From NCBI RefSeq assembly GCF_028735875.1, contig NZ_CP117834.1, positions 1,972,001-2,036,000 on the forward strand: DNA of 64,000 bases, given 5' to 3'. Both the position numbers and the translations under genes were made by a program. The DNA is from Shouchella hunanensis (lineage in GTDB: Bacteria > Bacillota > Bacilli > Bacillales > Bacillaceae_D). Shown in pieces: positions 1 through 8,487 of the stretch. How positions within the stretch are numbered: the first letter of the stretch is position 1; every line of letters begins with the position of its first letter. The notes beneath the pieces are model-generated. The model worked only from the letters and a program-made list of their open reading frames with translations, was not told where the DNA came from and ran no database searches.

Positions 1-152
1 CATCCATGCATGAAGTGAGAGAAACATCCTTTGGCGCTCTTTATTTAAGTTTAAAAGGAAATGCAGCTGCCCAAGAGACAGCGCGAAGCTACCTTGAGAA
101 ACATGATGCTCAGGTGAAGGAGGTAACGAAAGATGCTGGATTGGTTGCCTGA
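1..152 (+). CDS. metN: MetN, methionine ABC importer ATPase (C-terminal end only)
   Basis: Only the last ~49 codons are inside the window; codons start at base 3 and the stop is at 150-152. The visible residues (FGALYLSLKGN, then an alternating helix ending VKEV) look like the C-terminal NIL regulatory domain of MetN, which senses methionine and inhibits the importer. The ATPase core, the start and any upstream S-box riboswitch lie outside. The stop overlaps the metI start by 20 bp, so the two are translationally coupled. The assignment rests mainly on the metI and metQ genes that follow. Confidence 0.85.
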   Translation, partial: SMHEVRETSFGALYLSLKGNAAAQETARSYLEKHDAQVKEVTKDAGLVA

Positions 153-813
153 AGCAATACGCCCAGAAATTACAAGTGATATTTTGACACAAGCTCTATT
201 TGAAACGATTTATATGGTGGCTTGGTCTTTACTCTTTTCCGCTTTGCTAGGTGTTGTATTAGGCGTCATTCTTGTTGTAACAAGACCTCGACATATTATG
301 GAAAACCGATTTATTTACAATTTAATTAACCCTGTCATCAATGTTCTACGGTCTATACCGTTTATTATTTTACTTGTTGCCATTATCCCGATTACTCGTT
401 TTTTCGTTGGTACAGCGTATGGAACGACGGCGGCAATTGTTCCGCTTGTCTTTTATGCAGGGCCATACATTGCTCGTTTAATTGAGAACTCTCTATTAGA
501 AATCGAACCGGGCATTATAGAAGCGGCAGACTCCATGGGTGCTTCTAAATGGCAAATCATCTTTAAGTTTCTCGTACCTGAAGCCATGGGTTCACTTATT
601 CTTAGTATGACCACAGCAACAATTGGTCTTCTAGGTGCGACGGCTATGGCAGGAGCAATTGGTGCAGGAGGCATTGGTGAAGTAGCGATTTCTTACGGAT
701 ACAATCGATTTGATGATGGAACGATGTTTATTACGGTGCTTTTATTAATTATTATGGTGCAAGGCTTACAAACAATTGGAAATATCGCTTCAAAGAAAGT
801 TAGACGACGATAG
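133..813 (+). CDS. metI: MetI/MetP, methionine ABC importer permease
   Basis: 226-residue inner-membrane permease with about five membrane segments. It carries the EAA loop that docks on the ATPase (EAADSMGASKWQIIFKF, about residues 130-147) and ends in a basic tail. The length matches MetI/MetP, which carries L- or D-methionine across the membrane with MetN and MetQ. An AAGGAGGTAA ribosome site lies 8 bases before the ATG, inside the end of metN. metQ follows 25 bp later, so this is one operon. Confidence 0.95.
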   Translation: MLDWLPEAIRPEITSDILTQALFETIYMVAWSLLFSALLGVVLGVILVVTRPRHIMENRFIYNLINPVINVLRSIPFIILLVAIIPITRFFVGTAYGTTAAIVPLVFYAGPYIARLIENSLLEIEPGIIEAADSMGASKWQIIFKFLVPEAMGSLILSMTTATIGLLGATAMAGAIGAGGIGEVAISYGYNRFDDGTMFITVLLLIIMVQGLQTIGNIASKKVRRR

Positions 814-838
814 ATAGAAAAAAGGGAGAGAACATACA

Positions 839-1708
839 ATGAAAAAATTTCACCAAGCACTACTATTCGCTGGAGCTGTAACGTTTACGTTAACAGCATG
901 TGGGAACGATACAAATTCTTTAGCTGATGCAGGAGAATCATACAGCCCAGAAAATCCTGTTCATGTCAAAGTGGGCATTACAGGCACTGATTCACCTGAG
1001 TGGGATGAAATTTCTGAAATAGCAGCAGAGGAAGGCATTGAATTAGAAATTGTTCGTTTTAGTGACTATACGCAACCGAACCAAGCATTGGCAGACGGGT
1101 CAATTGATATTAATGCCTTTCAAACCGTTTCATTCTTCGATAATTTCAAAGAAGAACATAACTTAGACCTTACGGCAATTGGATCGACTGTTCTTGCACC
1201 AATGGGATTGTATTCCGATAAATACGAAAGTGTCGAGGATATTCCAGATGGAGCAGATATTACCATTGATAAAGAAGTAACCAATCAAGCGCGTAACTTA
1301 ATGTTGTTAGCAGAGGCGGGTTTGATTGAGCTAGAGGACGATTTTGGTGTGACAAGCGGACTAAACCAAATTAAAGCGAACCCGAAAAACTTAAATTTAA
1401 CGGAAATTGCCCCGGCTACAGCACCTCGTATTATGCAGGATGTGGACGCAGCGGTTATTAACAATGGCTTTGCAGTTGATGCAGGTTTAAGTCCTACCGA
1501 TGATGCTATTTATAGAGAAGATGAAACGGCAACACCGTATATTAATATCATAGCAGCGCAAACCGAAGAGCAAGATAACCCTGTATTATTACGCCTCGTT
1601 GAATTGTATCAATCTGAAGAAATTGAACAGTTGATTATTGAAGAGCATAAAGGAGCACGAATCCCAACGTTTATTTCATTAGAAGAATTGAACAGCTATC
1701 CAAAATAA
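839..1708 (+). CDS. metQ: MetQ, methionine-binding lipoprotein
   Basis: 289 residues. The N-terminal signal ends in the lipobox LTAC with Cys21 as the lipidated residue, so the protein is anchored outside the cell. The body is an NlpA/MetQ-type binding fold: VKVGITGTDSPEW opening strand, then NAFQTVSFF and a hinge near NPKNLNLTEI. It delivers methionine to MetNI. The ribosome site is AAGGGAGAGAA. The M20 hydrolase gene follows 12 bp later, probably in the same transcript. Confidence 0.95.
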   Translation: MKKFHQALLFAGAVTFTLTACGNDTNSLADAGESYSPENPVHVKVGITGTDSPEWDEISEIAAEEGIELEIVRFSDYTQPNQALADGSIDINAFQTVSFFDNFKEEHNLDLTAIGSTVLAPMGLYSDKYESVEDIPDGADITIDKEVTNQARNLMLLAEAGLIELEDDFGVTSGLNQIKANPKNLNLTEIAPATAPRIMQDVDAAVINNGFAVDAGLSPTDDAIYREDETATPYINIIAAQTEEQDNPVLLRLVELYQSEEIEQLIIEEHKGARIPTFISLEELNSYPK

Positions 1709-1720
1709 CACTGAGGAGAG

Positions 1721-2929
1721 ATGATGATGACAACCATTGAATCTGTTCAACAATCCATACAAGAGCATTTTGTAGAGAATCGTTTACGCTATATTAAAAC
1801 GAGCCATGCCATTCATGAAAATCCAGAAATCGGGAATGAAGAAGTATTTGCTTCATTAACATTAACAACGCTATTAAAAGAAGCTGGCTTTACGGTAAAA
1901 GAGGATATTGCTGGCCACCCTACAGGATTCGTAGCAGAAAAGCGAATAGGAGAAGGACCAACCATTGCTTTTCTTGCTGAATACGATGCTCTACCAGGCT
2001 TAGGCCATGCGTGTGGGCACAATATTATCGGTACAACAAGTGTGGCGGCAGGCATTGCACTAGCTGAACAGTTGGATCACATTGGTGGTCGTGTTGTTGT
2101 CCTTGGTACGCCAGCAGAAGAAGGCGGAACGAATGGAAGTGCAAAAGGAAGCTTTGTGCGAGAAGGCTATTTAGAGGGAATTGATGCAGCTTTAATCATT
2201 CATCCCGCCAACGAAACAAGACCTTCAGGCTCCTCACTCGCTGTAGATCCTGTAGATTATGTCTTTCGCGGTGTATCTGCTCATGCCTCTGGGTCTCCAG
2301 AAAAAGGTGTGAATGCGCTAGACGCAGTGATCCAGCTATTTAACGGCATTAATGCACTGCGTCAGCATTTGACAGACGATGTCCGCATTCATGGCATTAT
2401 TCCAGACGGGGGAGACGCACCAAACATTGTTCCTGATTATGCGCGGGCAAGATTTTACATTCGAGCAGATTCAAGACCAAAAGCAAATGATGTACGTGCA
2501 AAAGTAGATGCGATTGCACAAGGAGCGGCGCTTGCAACAGGAGCGAAAGTAGAAATCGTTGAATTTCAAAACAAAGTGGATAACCTTATTCCAAATGATA
2601 CGCTAAACGATGTATTCAACGAAACGTTCGCGACTTTAGGCGAAACGATTATACCAGGGGAAAGAGAAGGGCTTGGCTCAACAGATACAGGCAATATCAG
2701 TCAAGTTGTGCCAACGATTCATCCTTATATAAAGATCGGACCAAGTGAGCTCGTTGCCCATACAGTAACGTTTCGAGAAGCTGCCGCATCGCAAAAAGGA
2801 GACGAGGCTTTGTTAACAGGTGCAAAGGGGCTGGCGCTTATCGGCTATCGTTTACTTAAGGAACCTGCCATTATTGATGAAGCAAAGAAAGAATTAGAAA
2901 GTCGGAAAAGCTTAGCTGAGAAGCGATAA
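1721..2929 (+). CDS. M20 family amidohydrolase linked to the methionine importer
   Basis: Up to 402 residues; three tandem ATGs (1721, 1724, 1727) follow the GAGGAG site at 1713-1718, and 1727 has the best spacing. It shows the metal-binding GHACGHN motif (about residues 95-101), the AEYDALPG strand before it and GTPAEEGG with the catalytic Glu pair: an M20D / PM20D2-AbgB-like peptidase. These enzymes cleave N-acyl amino acids or small amide conjugates in the cytosol. Its place just after metQ suggests it releases methionine or a related sulfur amino acid from an imported conjugate; that substrate is an inference. Confidence 0.85.
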   Translation: MMMTTIESVQQSIQEHFVENRLRYIKTSHAIHENPEIGNEEVFASLTLTTLLKEAGFTVKEDIAGHPTGFVAEKRIGEGPTIAFLAEYDALPGLGHACGHNIIGTTSVAAGIALAEQLDHIGGRVVVLGTPAEEGGTNGSAKGSFVREGYLEGIDAALIIHPANETRPSGSSLAVDPVDYVFRGVSAHASGSPEKGVNALDAVIQLFNGINALRQHLTDDVRIHGIIPDGGDAPNIVPDYARARFYIRADSRPKANDVRAKVDAIAQGAALATGAKVEIVEFQNKVDNLIPNDTLNDVFNETFATLGETIIPGEREGLGSTDTGNISQVVPTIHPYIKIGPSELVAHTVTFREAAASQKGDEALLTGAKGLALIGYRLLKEPAIIDEAKKELESRKSLAEKR

Positions 2930-2940
2930 GCGTTGTACGG

Positions 2941-2980
2941 AGGTGGTCCATTTCCAATAGCGGAAAGGATCATCTTTTTG
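2941..2980 (+). terminator. Terminator of the metNIQ-amidohydrolase operon
   Basis: Imperfect hairpin (2941-2955 with 2962-2975, some G-U pairs and a bulged A, loop AATAGC) followed by TTTTTGCTTTATTTTT. Confidence 0.7.
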
Positions 2981-3163
2981 CTTTATTTTTATACTTGGGA
3001 AAATGGATAGAATAAGAGATTGATCCTGTTAAAAGAATGAGCTACACTTTAAGAATTAAATGAAAAGAAGCAGTTACGAGGCAAATGAAAGAAAGGGGTG
3101 AAGGATGCCAGGTGAATGTAGTAGACTCTCAGATTAAAAAATAAAAAAGGAGCTACTAAAAAA

Positions 3164-3694
3164 ATGAAGACGATTTATTCTGAAAGGCTCTCTTTGCAAG
3201 AAGTCTCGCAAAAAGATGCTGAATCATTGTTTCACATTTGGTCAAACCCGGAAATTACGAAATTCATGAATATTCCCGCCATGACACGTGTAAATCAAGC
3301 AATGGACATGATCCAACTATTTGAATCGCTAAGTCAAGAGAAGAAAGGAAATCGTTTCACCATTTCTTTGACTGAAACGAAAACCGTTATTGGCTCTTGC
3401 GGATTTAACTACCTTGATTATGAAAACGATCGTGGTGAGATAGGATATGAACTTGATAAGGAGTACTGGGGTCAAGGCTATATGACGGAAGCGTTAAAGA
3501 CTCTTATTCATCTCGGCTTTTCTGAATTCGCTTTAAACCGGATTGAAGCAAAAGTGGAGCCGGAAAACGTTGCTTCTCAATACGTGTTAAAGAAAATTGG
3601 GTGCAAAGAGGAAGGACTCCTCCGTCAGTATGAGAAAGCAAAAGGAACATACATCGACCTAATCATGTTTAGTGTCTTAAGAGAGAATCTATAA
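3164..3694 (+). CDS. GNAT family N-acetyltransferase, RimJ/RimL type
   Basis: 176 residues, cytosolic. It has a typical GNAT order: N-terminal SERLSLQEVS strand, GSCGFNYLDY, then the acetyl-CoA loop region GYELDKEYWGQGYMTEAL and the C-terminal VLKKIGCKEEG that is usual in RimJ-like acetyltransferases acting on protein N-termini or small amines. The ribosome site AAAAAGGAGC lies upstream of the ATG. It stands alone, with a strong terminator just after the stop. The substrate cannot be told from sequence. Confidence 0.85.
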   Translation: MKTIYSERLSLQEVSQKDAESLFHIWSNPEITKFMNIPAMTRVNQAMDMIQLFESLSQEKKGNRFTISLTETKTVIGSCGFNYLDYENDRGEIGYELDKEYWGQGYMTEALKTLIHLGFSEFALNRIEAKVEPENVASQYVLKKIGCKEEGLLRQYEKAKGTYIDLIMFSVLRENL

Positions 3695-3730
3695 AAAAGC
3701 GAGTCTACCCCTTGGTAGACTCGCTTTTTT
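3693..3730. terminator. Bidirectional terminator between GNAT and LacI regulator
   Basis: Perfect 11-bp stem GCGAGTCTACC/GGTAGACTCGC (3699-3709 and 3714-3724), loop CCTT, flanked by A6 and T6. It serves both converging genes. Confidence 0.93.
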
Positions 3731-3737
3731 ACTATGT

Positions 3738-4721
3738 TTATGCGGAGCCTTTAATCAGAAGCTTGCTTTCATAGTGCTTCCGTTCAAACGGCTTGCTCTG
3801 ACCAGATAAGCGCAGTTCTAAGGCGTGAACTAAATCTTTTGCCATCTCTTGAACCTGATTCGTCATAGTCGTAATAGCTGGCGATGTGACATCACTAATG
3901 GAATGATTATCAAACCCTATGATGGATAGTTCAGTTGGCACAGAAAGGCCGCATTCATGTGCGGCCTTTAAATAACCAGCTGCCACAAAGTCGCTACCAG
4001 CAAAGATCGCATCAATGTCATTTGTCTGGTGAAGTTTTTTACCTAGCATATAGCCATCATGAATGGATGCGATCTTGTCAAAAATCAAGTGTTCATCCCA
4101 AGTGAGTCTATGTTCTTGATGTGCCAGTTTATATCCTAGAAGTCTCTCCTGTTGGGAAGGGGAAGCGAGATAATCAGAACAGAAAGCAATTTTCCTCCGC
4201 CCTTTTTTAATAAGATAAACTACGCTTTTATAAGCGGCATGTTTTTCATTTAAACAAAAAACATCTACTTTGCTACTTTTATAGGCCTCATTACAAATGA
4301 CGAGTATGCCATTCATACTCATCTCGTCTAATTCTACTTGATTTAAAGAGGAAGACGTTATGATAAGAGCATCTAGTTCTTTTCTTTTCCATTTCTCAAA
4401 CACGTCGATTTCTTGATGTCTATCGCCAAAGGTTTGAAACAATACGGGTTTATAGCCGTAGTTGTGACTTTCTTCTGAGAGGACACCAGCGAGCTCTGCA
4501 AAGTAAGGGTGTGATAAGTAAGGAATGATGATGCCAATTGAACCTGTGCGCTTTAGGCGGAAATGATTTGATATCTGATTTGGCGTAAAGTGAAGCTGTT
4601 TAATCGCTTCTTCCACGCGCTTTCGTTTTTCATCAGACACATAGGGATGGTTGTTTAAAACACGAGATACGGTGCTCCGTGACACACCACTTAATTTTGC
4701 TACATCTCGAATGGTATACAT
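3738..4721 (-). CDS. LacI family transcriptional regulator
   Basis: 327 residues from the ATG at 4721 (start MYTIRDVAKLSG), chosen because GGAGGTCACC lies just upstream; a longer frame extends to 4967 but runs through the divergent promoter. It has the N-terminal LacI helix-turn-helix (VSRSTVSRVLNNHPYVSD, about residues 11-28), a hinge helix, then a periplasmic-binding-protein-like sensor domain (GSIGIIIPYLSHPYF; IIGFDNHSISDVTSP). It probably represses the divergent HAD phosphatase gene, whose promoter holds a GACCGGTC palindrome. The inducer is unknown. Confidence 0.92.
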   Translation of the reverse strand: MYTIRDVAKLSGVSRSTVSRVLNNHPYVSDEKRKRVEEAIKQLHFTPNQISNHFRLKRTGSIGIIIPYLSHPYFAELAGVLSEESHNYGYKPVLFQTFGDRHQEIDVFEKWKRKELDALIITSSSLNQVELDEMSMNGILVICNEAYKSSKVDVFCLNEKHAAYKSVVYLIKKGRRKIAFCSDYLASPSQQERLLGYKLAHQEHRLTWDEHLIFDKIASIHDGYMLGKKLHQTNDIDAIFAGSDFVAAGYLKAAHECGLSVPTELSIIGFDNHSISDVTSPAITTMTNQVQEMAKDLVHALELRLSGQSKPFERKHYESKLLIKGSA

Positions 4722-4753
4722 GGTGACCTCCTGAATAAAAATTAAAATGGATC

Positions 4754-4781
4754 TTGACCTGGGACCGGTCTCATCTATTAT
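4754..4781 (+). promoter_or_regulatory. Promoter of the HAD gene with LacI-type operator in its spacer
   Basis: -35 TTGACC (4754-4759), 16-bp spacer, -10 TATTAT (4776-4781). The spacer contains the palindrome GACCGGTC (4763-4770) with the central CG step typical of LacI-family operators. Binding there would block RNA polymerase directly. Box calls are by eye. Confidence 0.7.
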
Positions 4782-4813
4782 AGTGTCTTTATCATCTTGA
4801 GGAGGAACGTTAC

Positions 4814-5659
4814 ATGCAAACCATTCATTTCCCGCCACCATTCCCATTTCCAAAAAAGACACGTTCACTTGTGTTTTGTGATTTTGATGAAACCTATTTT
4901 GCTCATGAATGTACAGCGAAGCAAAGAAAAGACATACAGCAATTAGAAGACTTCTTGCAGGAGGCATCCCAACAATATGGCTTTCAAATTGGCTGGATTA
5001 CTGGAAGCGATACATGTCATCTACTGTCCAAAGTAAAACAAGCGGGTATGCGTTTTTCTCCTCATTTTATCTGCTCAAATCTAGGAACAGATGTATTCCA
5101 TGTTCTAATAGATGGAAAGATTGAATCGAATAAACTGTGGGAAAAAAGCCTTCCAAACCGTATTGAGTTCCATAGAATGTCTGCTGAAGTCGTGTCTGAA
5201 CTAAAGAACATGTATCAAATTGAATTGGTCTCTCAAAGTCAATATGGACAGTCTGCTTATAAGAAAAACTATTACTATTTTATTCGTTCAAGTTCTTTAA
5301 CAGCTTATCATATGAACGTGATTAAACAAGTTGCCTCTTCATATGGAGTAGGATTGAATATAAATCGGTGCAACCCGAAAGCTGGAGATCCAACATACGC
5401 ATATGACGTTGATTTTGTTCCAAAGGAAGCAAGTGGAAAAGATGCTGTAGCTGCTTTTATGTGTCAATGGTTTAATGTCCATGTTGATGACACACTAGCC
5501 TTCGGTGACAGTGGTAATGACATCAAGTTATTAAAATTTGTGAAGCATGGGTACCTGGTTGGCAATGCAACGAGTGAAGCGCAAAAAAAGCATAATCAAA
5601 TGACGAATGGCTCTTATACTGAAGGGATCTTAGAAATGCTGAAAAAGCATTATACGTAG
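4814..5659 (+). CDS. HAD-IIB hydrolase, sucrose-phosphate-phosphatase-like
   Basis: 281-residue cytosolic phosphatase. Motif I is FCDFDETYF with nucleophile Asp23 and acid Asp25; motif II is WITGSD near residue 57; motif IV is FGDSGND near residue 238, followed by HGYLVGNA. The large cap between motifs II and III places it in the Cof/sucrose-6-phosphate phosphatase branch, which removes phosphate from sugar phosphates. GAGGAGG lies 8 bases before the ATG. The divergent LacI regulator supports a sugar-phosphate role; the exact sugar is not visible. Confidence 0.82.
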   Translation: MQTIHFPPPFPFPKKTRSLVFCDFDETYFAHECTAKQRKDIQQLEDFLQEASQQYGFQIGWITGSDTCHLLSKVKQAGMRFSPHFICSNLGTDVFHVLIDGKIESNKLWEKSLPNRIEFHRMSAEVVSELKNMYQIELVSQSQYGQSAYKKNYYYFIRSSSLTAYHMNVIKQVASSYGVGLNINRCNPKAGDPTYAYDVDFVPKEASGKDAVAAFMCQWFNVHVDDTLAFGDSGNDIKLLKFVKHGYLVGNATSEAQKKHNQMTNGSYTEGILEMLKKHYT

Positions 5660-5715
5660 GTAACGGAAAAGCCAACTTATTTTTGCCTTAAGAAAGTCTG
5701 TTCTTGATTGAATGA

Positions 5716-5919
5716 GCTATAAGACCCATTCATTGGAACTTCAGACAGGATTACGTGGTTCATTGGAGTAGCTATACAGTTAAAGTCTTCAATGAATGCC
5801 TCGCATACGGAAACAAGTGTCGTTACTGTATGGCAAAAGGTGAGCCTACTAAAAATGTTAAAGAAGAAGACATGGAAATAGCTACAGCCTTTGCCGAGTT
5901 ATTCCTTAATGATCGCTGA
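5716..5919 (+). pseudogene. Possible remnant ORF with a CxxC motif
   Basis: Lies in the 333-bp gap between the HAD and J-like genes. A frame open from 5716 to the stop at 5917-5919 encodes a protein-like 67-residue stretch containing NECLAYGNKCRYCMAKGEP and an acidic helical tail. There is no ATG and no convincing ribosome site (a GTG at 5755 is the best candidate), so it looks like the 3' end of a lost gene. I do not recognise the family. The rest of the gap holds only the downstream promoter. Confidence 0.3.
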
Positions 5920-5939
5920 AAGAGTAGCTGAATAAAACC

Positions 5940-5968
5940 TTATCATAGAGAAGAGCATCCTTTATAAT
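5940..5968 (+). promoter_or_regulatory. Putative sigma-A promoter of the J-like gene
   Basis: -10 TATAAT (5963-5968) and a weak -35 TTATCA (5940-5945) 17 bp upstream; the gene starts 25 bp after the -10. Confidence 0.5.
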
Positions 5969-5992
5969 AAAGATAGGATAAAGGGGGTCTCT

Positions 5993-6826
5993 ATGAATTT
6001 ACAAGAAGCGTACCGATGTTTAGACCTTTCTGAGGATGCAACGGATGAAGAAATTGAGAAGCAATACATGCGATGGATCCGCAAACAAAAGGCAGATCCA
6101 TCGATTTCACTGGACGACAAAACGGAAGCGTATACACGAATTCGAAATCATCGCGATTATGGGCCAATTAATGAAAATGATACAATGAAAGACAAAGCAA
6201 GTCACTTTTTCTATTATTATAAAATTCATACAGTCGCTGCTGTTATTTTAGTAGGTGTCCTTATTATGGTTGGATCAACCATTTATTCTAATTATCAAGA
6301 GCGGCAAGAGCTTGCGGCATTACCGGATGCGAATGTAGAGATCATGTTTTACGGTTCATTTCTACATCCGGGATTGGATGAAGAAGCAGAAGAAGTGGTT
6401 GAAGAGACAATTTTAGCGCTGATGCCTGACTGGAGTAGAGTAGATGCGACGTTAACCTATCACTCTACTGATACTGAAAATTTATTGGATGTAGGAGCTC
6501 AGCAGAGAAGTACCGTTCTCTTAGCAACGGAACGACCTGATTTGTACATTTTTGATGAAGCATCCTTTCAAACATTTGTTGGAAGTGGTATGTTTGAACC
6601 GTTAGATGAAATTAATGACCAAGTAAATGAAGAAGTATTCGCTTCGTCCCATGTTTATGGCGTAGAAGAGGGTGAATCTGAAGAACAGTTAGTTGGTTTA
6701 AAACTAGATCACCATTCCTTATTCGATACGATTGATATAAATGACGACGTTACTCAGATTGCTGCTATTAGAAAAGACGCAGTTAATAAAGAGAATGCGC
6801 TTCAATTAATATTAACGTTACAATAA
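5993..6826 (+). CDS. Membrane protein with a J-domain-like N-terminus lacking HPD
   Basis: 277 residues. The first ~57 read like a J-domain helix pattern (LQEAYRCLDLSEDATDEEIEKQ, split here as helix I and II), but the HPD tripeptide that stimulates DnaK is absent; the loop reads KADPS. One membrane helix follows (about 74-96, VAAVILVGVLIMVG), then an acidic ~180-residue extracytoplasmic domain containing LLATERPDLYIFDEA. The ribosome site is AAAGGGGG. It is probably a sporulating-Bacillaceae conserved protein of unknown function. Chaperone recruitment seems unlikely without HPD. Confidence 0.7.
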   Translation: MNLQEAYRCLDLSEDATDEEIEKQYMRWIRKQKADPSISLDDKTEAYTRIRNHRDYGPINENDTMKDKASHFFYYYKIHTVAAVILVGVLIMVGSTIYSNYQERQELAALPDANVEIMFYGSFLHPGLDEEAEEVVEETILALMPDWSRVDATLTYHSTDTENLLDVGAQQRSTVLLATERPDLYIFDEASFQTFVGSGMFEPLDEINDQVNEEVFASSHVYGVEEGESEEQLVGLKLDHHSLFDTIDINDDVTQIAAIRKDAVNKENALQLILTLQ

Positions 6827-6851
6827 TGGTCGATAGCGAGGAGGTTGAAGC

Positions 6852-7238
6852 ATGAATCCAACAGGTATCCACCACATTAGTCTTGTCGTCACAGATATAG
6901 AAAAAGCAAAAGCATTCTATGGTGATGTTCTGAGGCTTCAACAACTAAAACGACCACCATTTACGTTTGTAGGACTCTGGTATGCACTTGGTCAGCAGCA
7001 GCTCCATTTAATTGAAGACGGACAGTTAAAATTGAGGGAAAAAGAAACGTCTATCAACACGAGAGGGAGACACGTAGCCTTTCATGTTTCAGATTTTGAT
7101 GAAACTGTCCGTCACTTACACAATCAAGGTGTTTTGTATATTGAAAAGAGATACAGTACAAGTGGGTTTCATCAAGTATTTATAAATGACCCAGATGGAA
7201 ACACCATTGAATTTATGAGCGAGTTCCAAGCAGAATAA
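6852..7238 (+). CDS. VOC (glyoxalase/dioxygenase superfamily) protein
   Basis: 128 residues with the paired beta-alpha-beta-beta-beta modules of the VOC fold. It opens GIHHISLVVTDIEKAKAFY and ends INDPDGNTIEFM. The likely metal ligands are His in the first strand, His in RHVAFHVSD and the Glu in NTIEF. It could be a lactoylglutathione-lyase-like, fosfomycin-type or dioxygenase enzyme; the sequence does not decide. GAGGAGG lies upstream, 25 bp after the J-like gene, so the two may be co-transcribed. Confidence 0.85.
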   Translation: MNPTGIHHISLVVTDIEKAKAFYGDVLRLQQLKRPPFTFVGLWYALGQQQLHLIEDGQLKLREKETSINTRGRHVAFHVSDFDETVRHLHNQGVLYIEKRYSTSGFHQVFINDPDGNTIEFMSEFQAE

Positions 7239-7277
7239 CAGAGGTGCTGTGATAAGGGATTCTGCTGTAAGAGATTT

Positions 7278-7318
7278 AATAAAGAGAAGTCATATGGAAA
7301 CGTGGCTTCTCTTTATTT
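7278..7318 (+). terminator. Terminator after the VOC gene
   Basis: Long stem: AATAAAGAGAAGTCAT with GTGGCTTCTCTTTATT around a short loop, ending in a T-rich tail. Confidence 0.75.
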
Positions 7319-7347
7319 GTCATGAGGAACAATGAAGGTTTGCGAAG

Positions 7348-8487
7348 CTATTCGTGTATTTCTGATCGATTCCCTCTGGTCCCAAAATCAATGATGGAAA
7401 GATCGACTTCATAATGAATGTCTGCTTGTTCGAATACAGCATCCCAATTGCTCTGCTTTTTTTCCCAGAAGTCATAGTGTTGAATCTTGACGTATTGTTG
7501 TAAGTTCACTGGATCGGTTTTAAATTCATGTTGTAATTCATGGATCATCGTTTCAACGTCAGATGTCAGTTGTGCTTGTAATTCTTTTTCTAGGTTTTTT
7601 AAGTACTGTGCATCATAAGCATCTTCATGTGGATCCCAGTTTTCGGCTAAACGTCCGTCGCTACTCACTTTAATATCAATTCGCAGACGATCATTCGTTA
7701 GCGATGTTTCTATGGAGTCCAAATGTACATCCAATATCTCATAGACAGTTCGATTGCCATTGACCACTTTTGTAAGAACACCACCTTTTATATCTCCAGT
7801 AAGCCAATTCAACAGACTCACTTGATAAGGAGATACATAAGTCCCCATTTCTTCTCCATTCTTTACAATATAGCCACCATCGAATTTTATATTATCGTCT
7901 TTCACACGAACGTTTGGTAATAGGATGGATTGTTGACGACTTGTTGAGTCAGCGAGTAAGCCTAACGTGACAGGCGCTGGAATTTCTGTGGTTCGATCTT
8001 TATTTTTACTTAGATCGACAATCGTTTTTGAAGTAGGAGATGCGTTATTTCCTTTAGGGTAGGAGAAGAGTGTGCTCAAAGATTCATTTGTTAACACCAC
8101 TTTGACACCTCTCTTTGTCCGTTCATCTCTAATTTTTTGATTGATTAACTTCTTCACTCCCCATTTCTGCACTGCATCCGTGTCTAAAACAAGAATCATT
8201 TGATGATCACTCATAATTCCCTGATCAATTAGTTCCAAATGTCGAATCGCATCGAGGACGGATTTTCCTGTTGAATACTTATTGCGATAAGAAATACTAG
8301 AAGAGATGTTTTCATCGCTTAAAGGGAGATACAATTGAGTTAACAAACCAATAGTATCCTCTTGATCTTCCTGTACTTCAATACCTACGCCCATGACAAA
8401 CGACAAGCTTTCAATATTTGAGCTGTCCCAGCATGCAGTTAACTGGAGTAACGATACAATAAAGATGCACTGAAACCACTTCTTCAT
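7348..8487 (-). CDS. GerC-type germinant receptor lipoprotein (Ger operon 1)
   Basis: 379 residues from the ATG at 8487; the start overlaps the gerB stop as ATGA and AGAAGG precedes it. Signal peptide ends with lipobox LTAC, Cys19 lipidated, followed by WDSSNIESL, the hallmark start of Ger(x)C proteins. The rest matches the three-domain GerAC fold, with NGEEMGTYVSPYQ in the middle. The protein is anchored on the outer face of the spore inner membrane and forms the germinant receptor with the A and B subunits upstream. Last gene of the operon. Confidence 0.93.
   Translation of the reverse strand: MKKWFQCIFIVSLLQLTACWDSSNIESLSFVMGVGIEVQEDQEDTIGLLTQLYLPLSDENISSSISYRNKYSTGKSVLDAIRHLELIDQGIMSDHQMILVLDTDAVQKWGVKKLINQKIRDERTKRGVKVVLTNESLSTLFSYPKGNNASPTSKTIVDLSKNKDRTTEIPAPVTLGLLADSTSRQQSILLPNVRVKDDNIKFDGGYIVKNGEEMGTYVSPYQVSLLNWLTGDIKGGVLTKVVNGNRTVYEILDVHLDSIETSLTNDRLRIDIKVSSDGRLAENWDPHEDAYDAQYLKNLEKELQAQLTSDVETMIHELQHEFKTDPVNLQQYVKIQHYDFWEKKQSNWDAVFEQADIHYEVDLSIIDFGTRGNRSEIHE

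Noticed and set aside
3085-3141. Two overlapping mini-frames (19 and 10 codons) before the GNAT gene, one after AAAGGGGTGAAGG
   Set aside because: Could be leader peptides, but so short that chance is likely; no attenuator hairpin seen.
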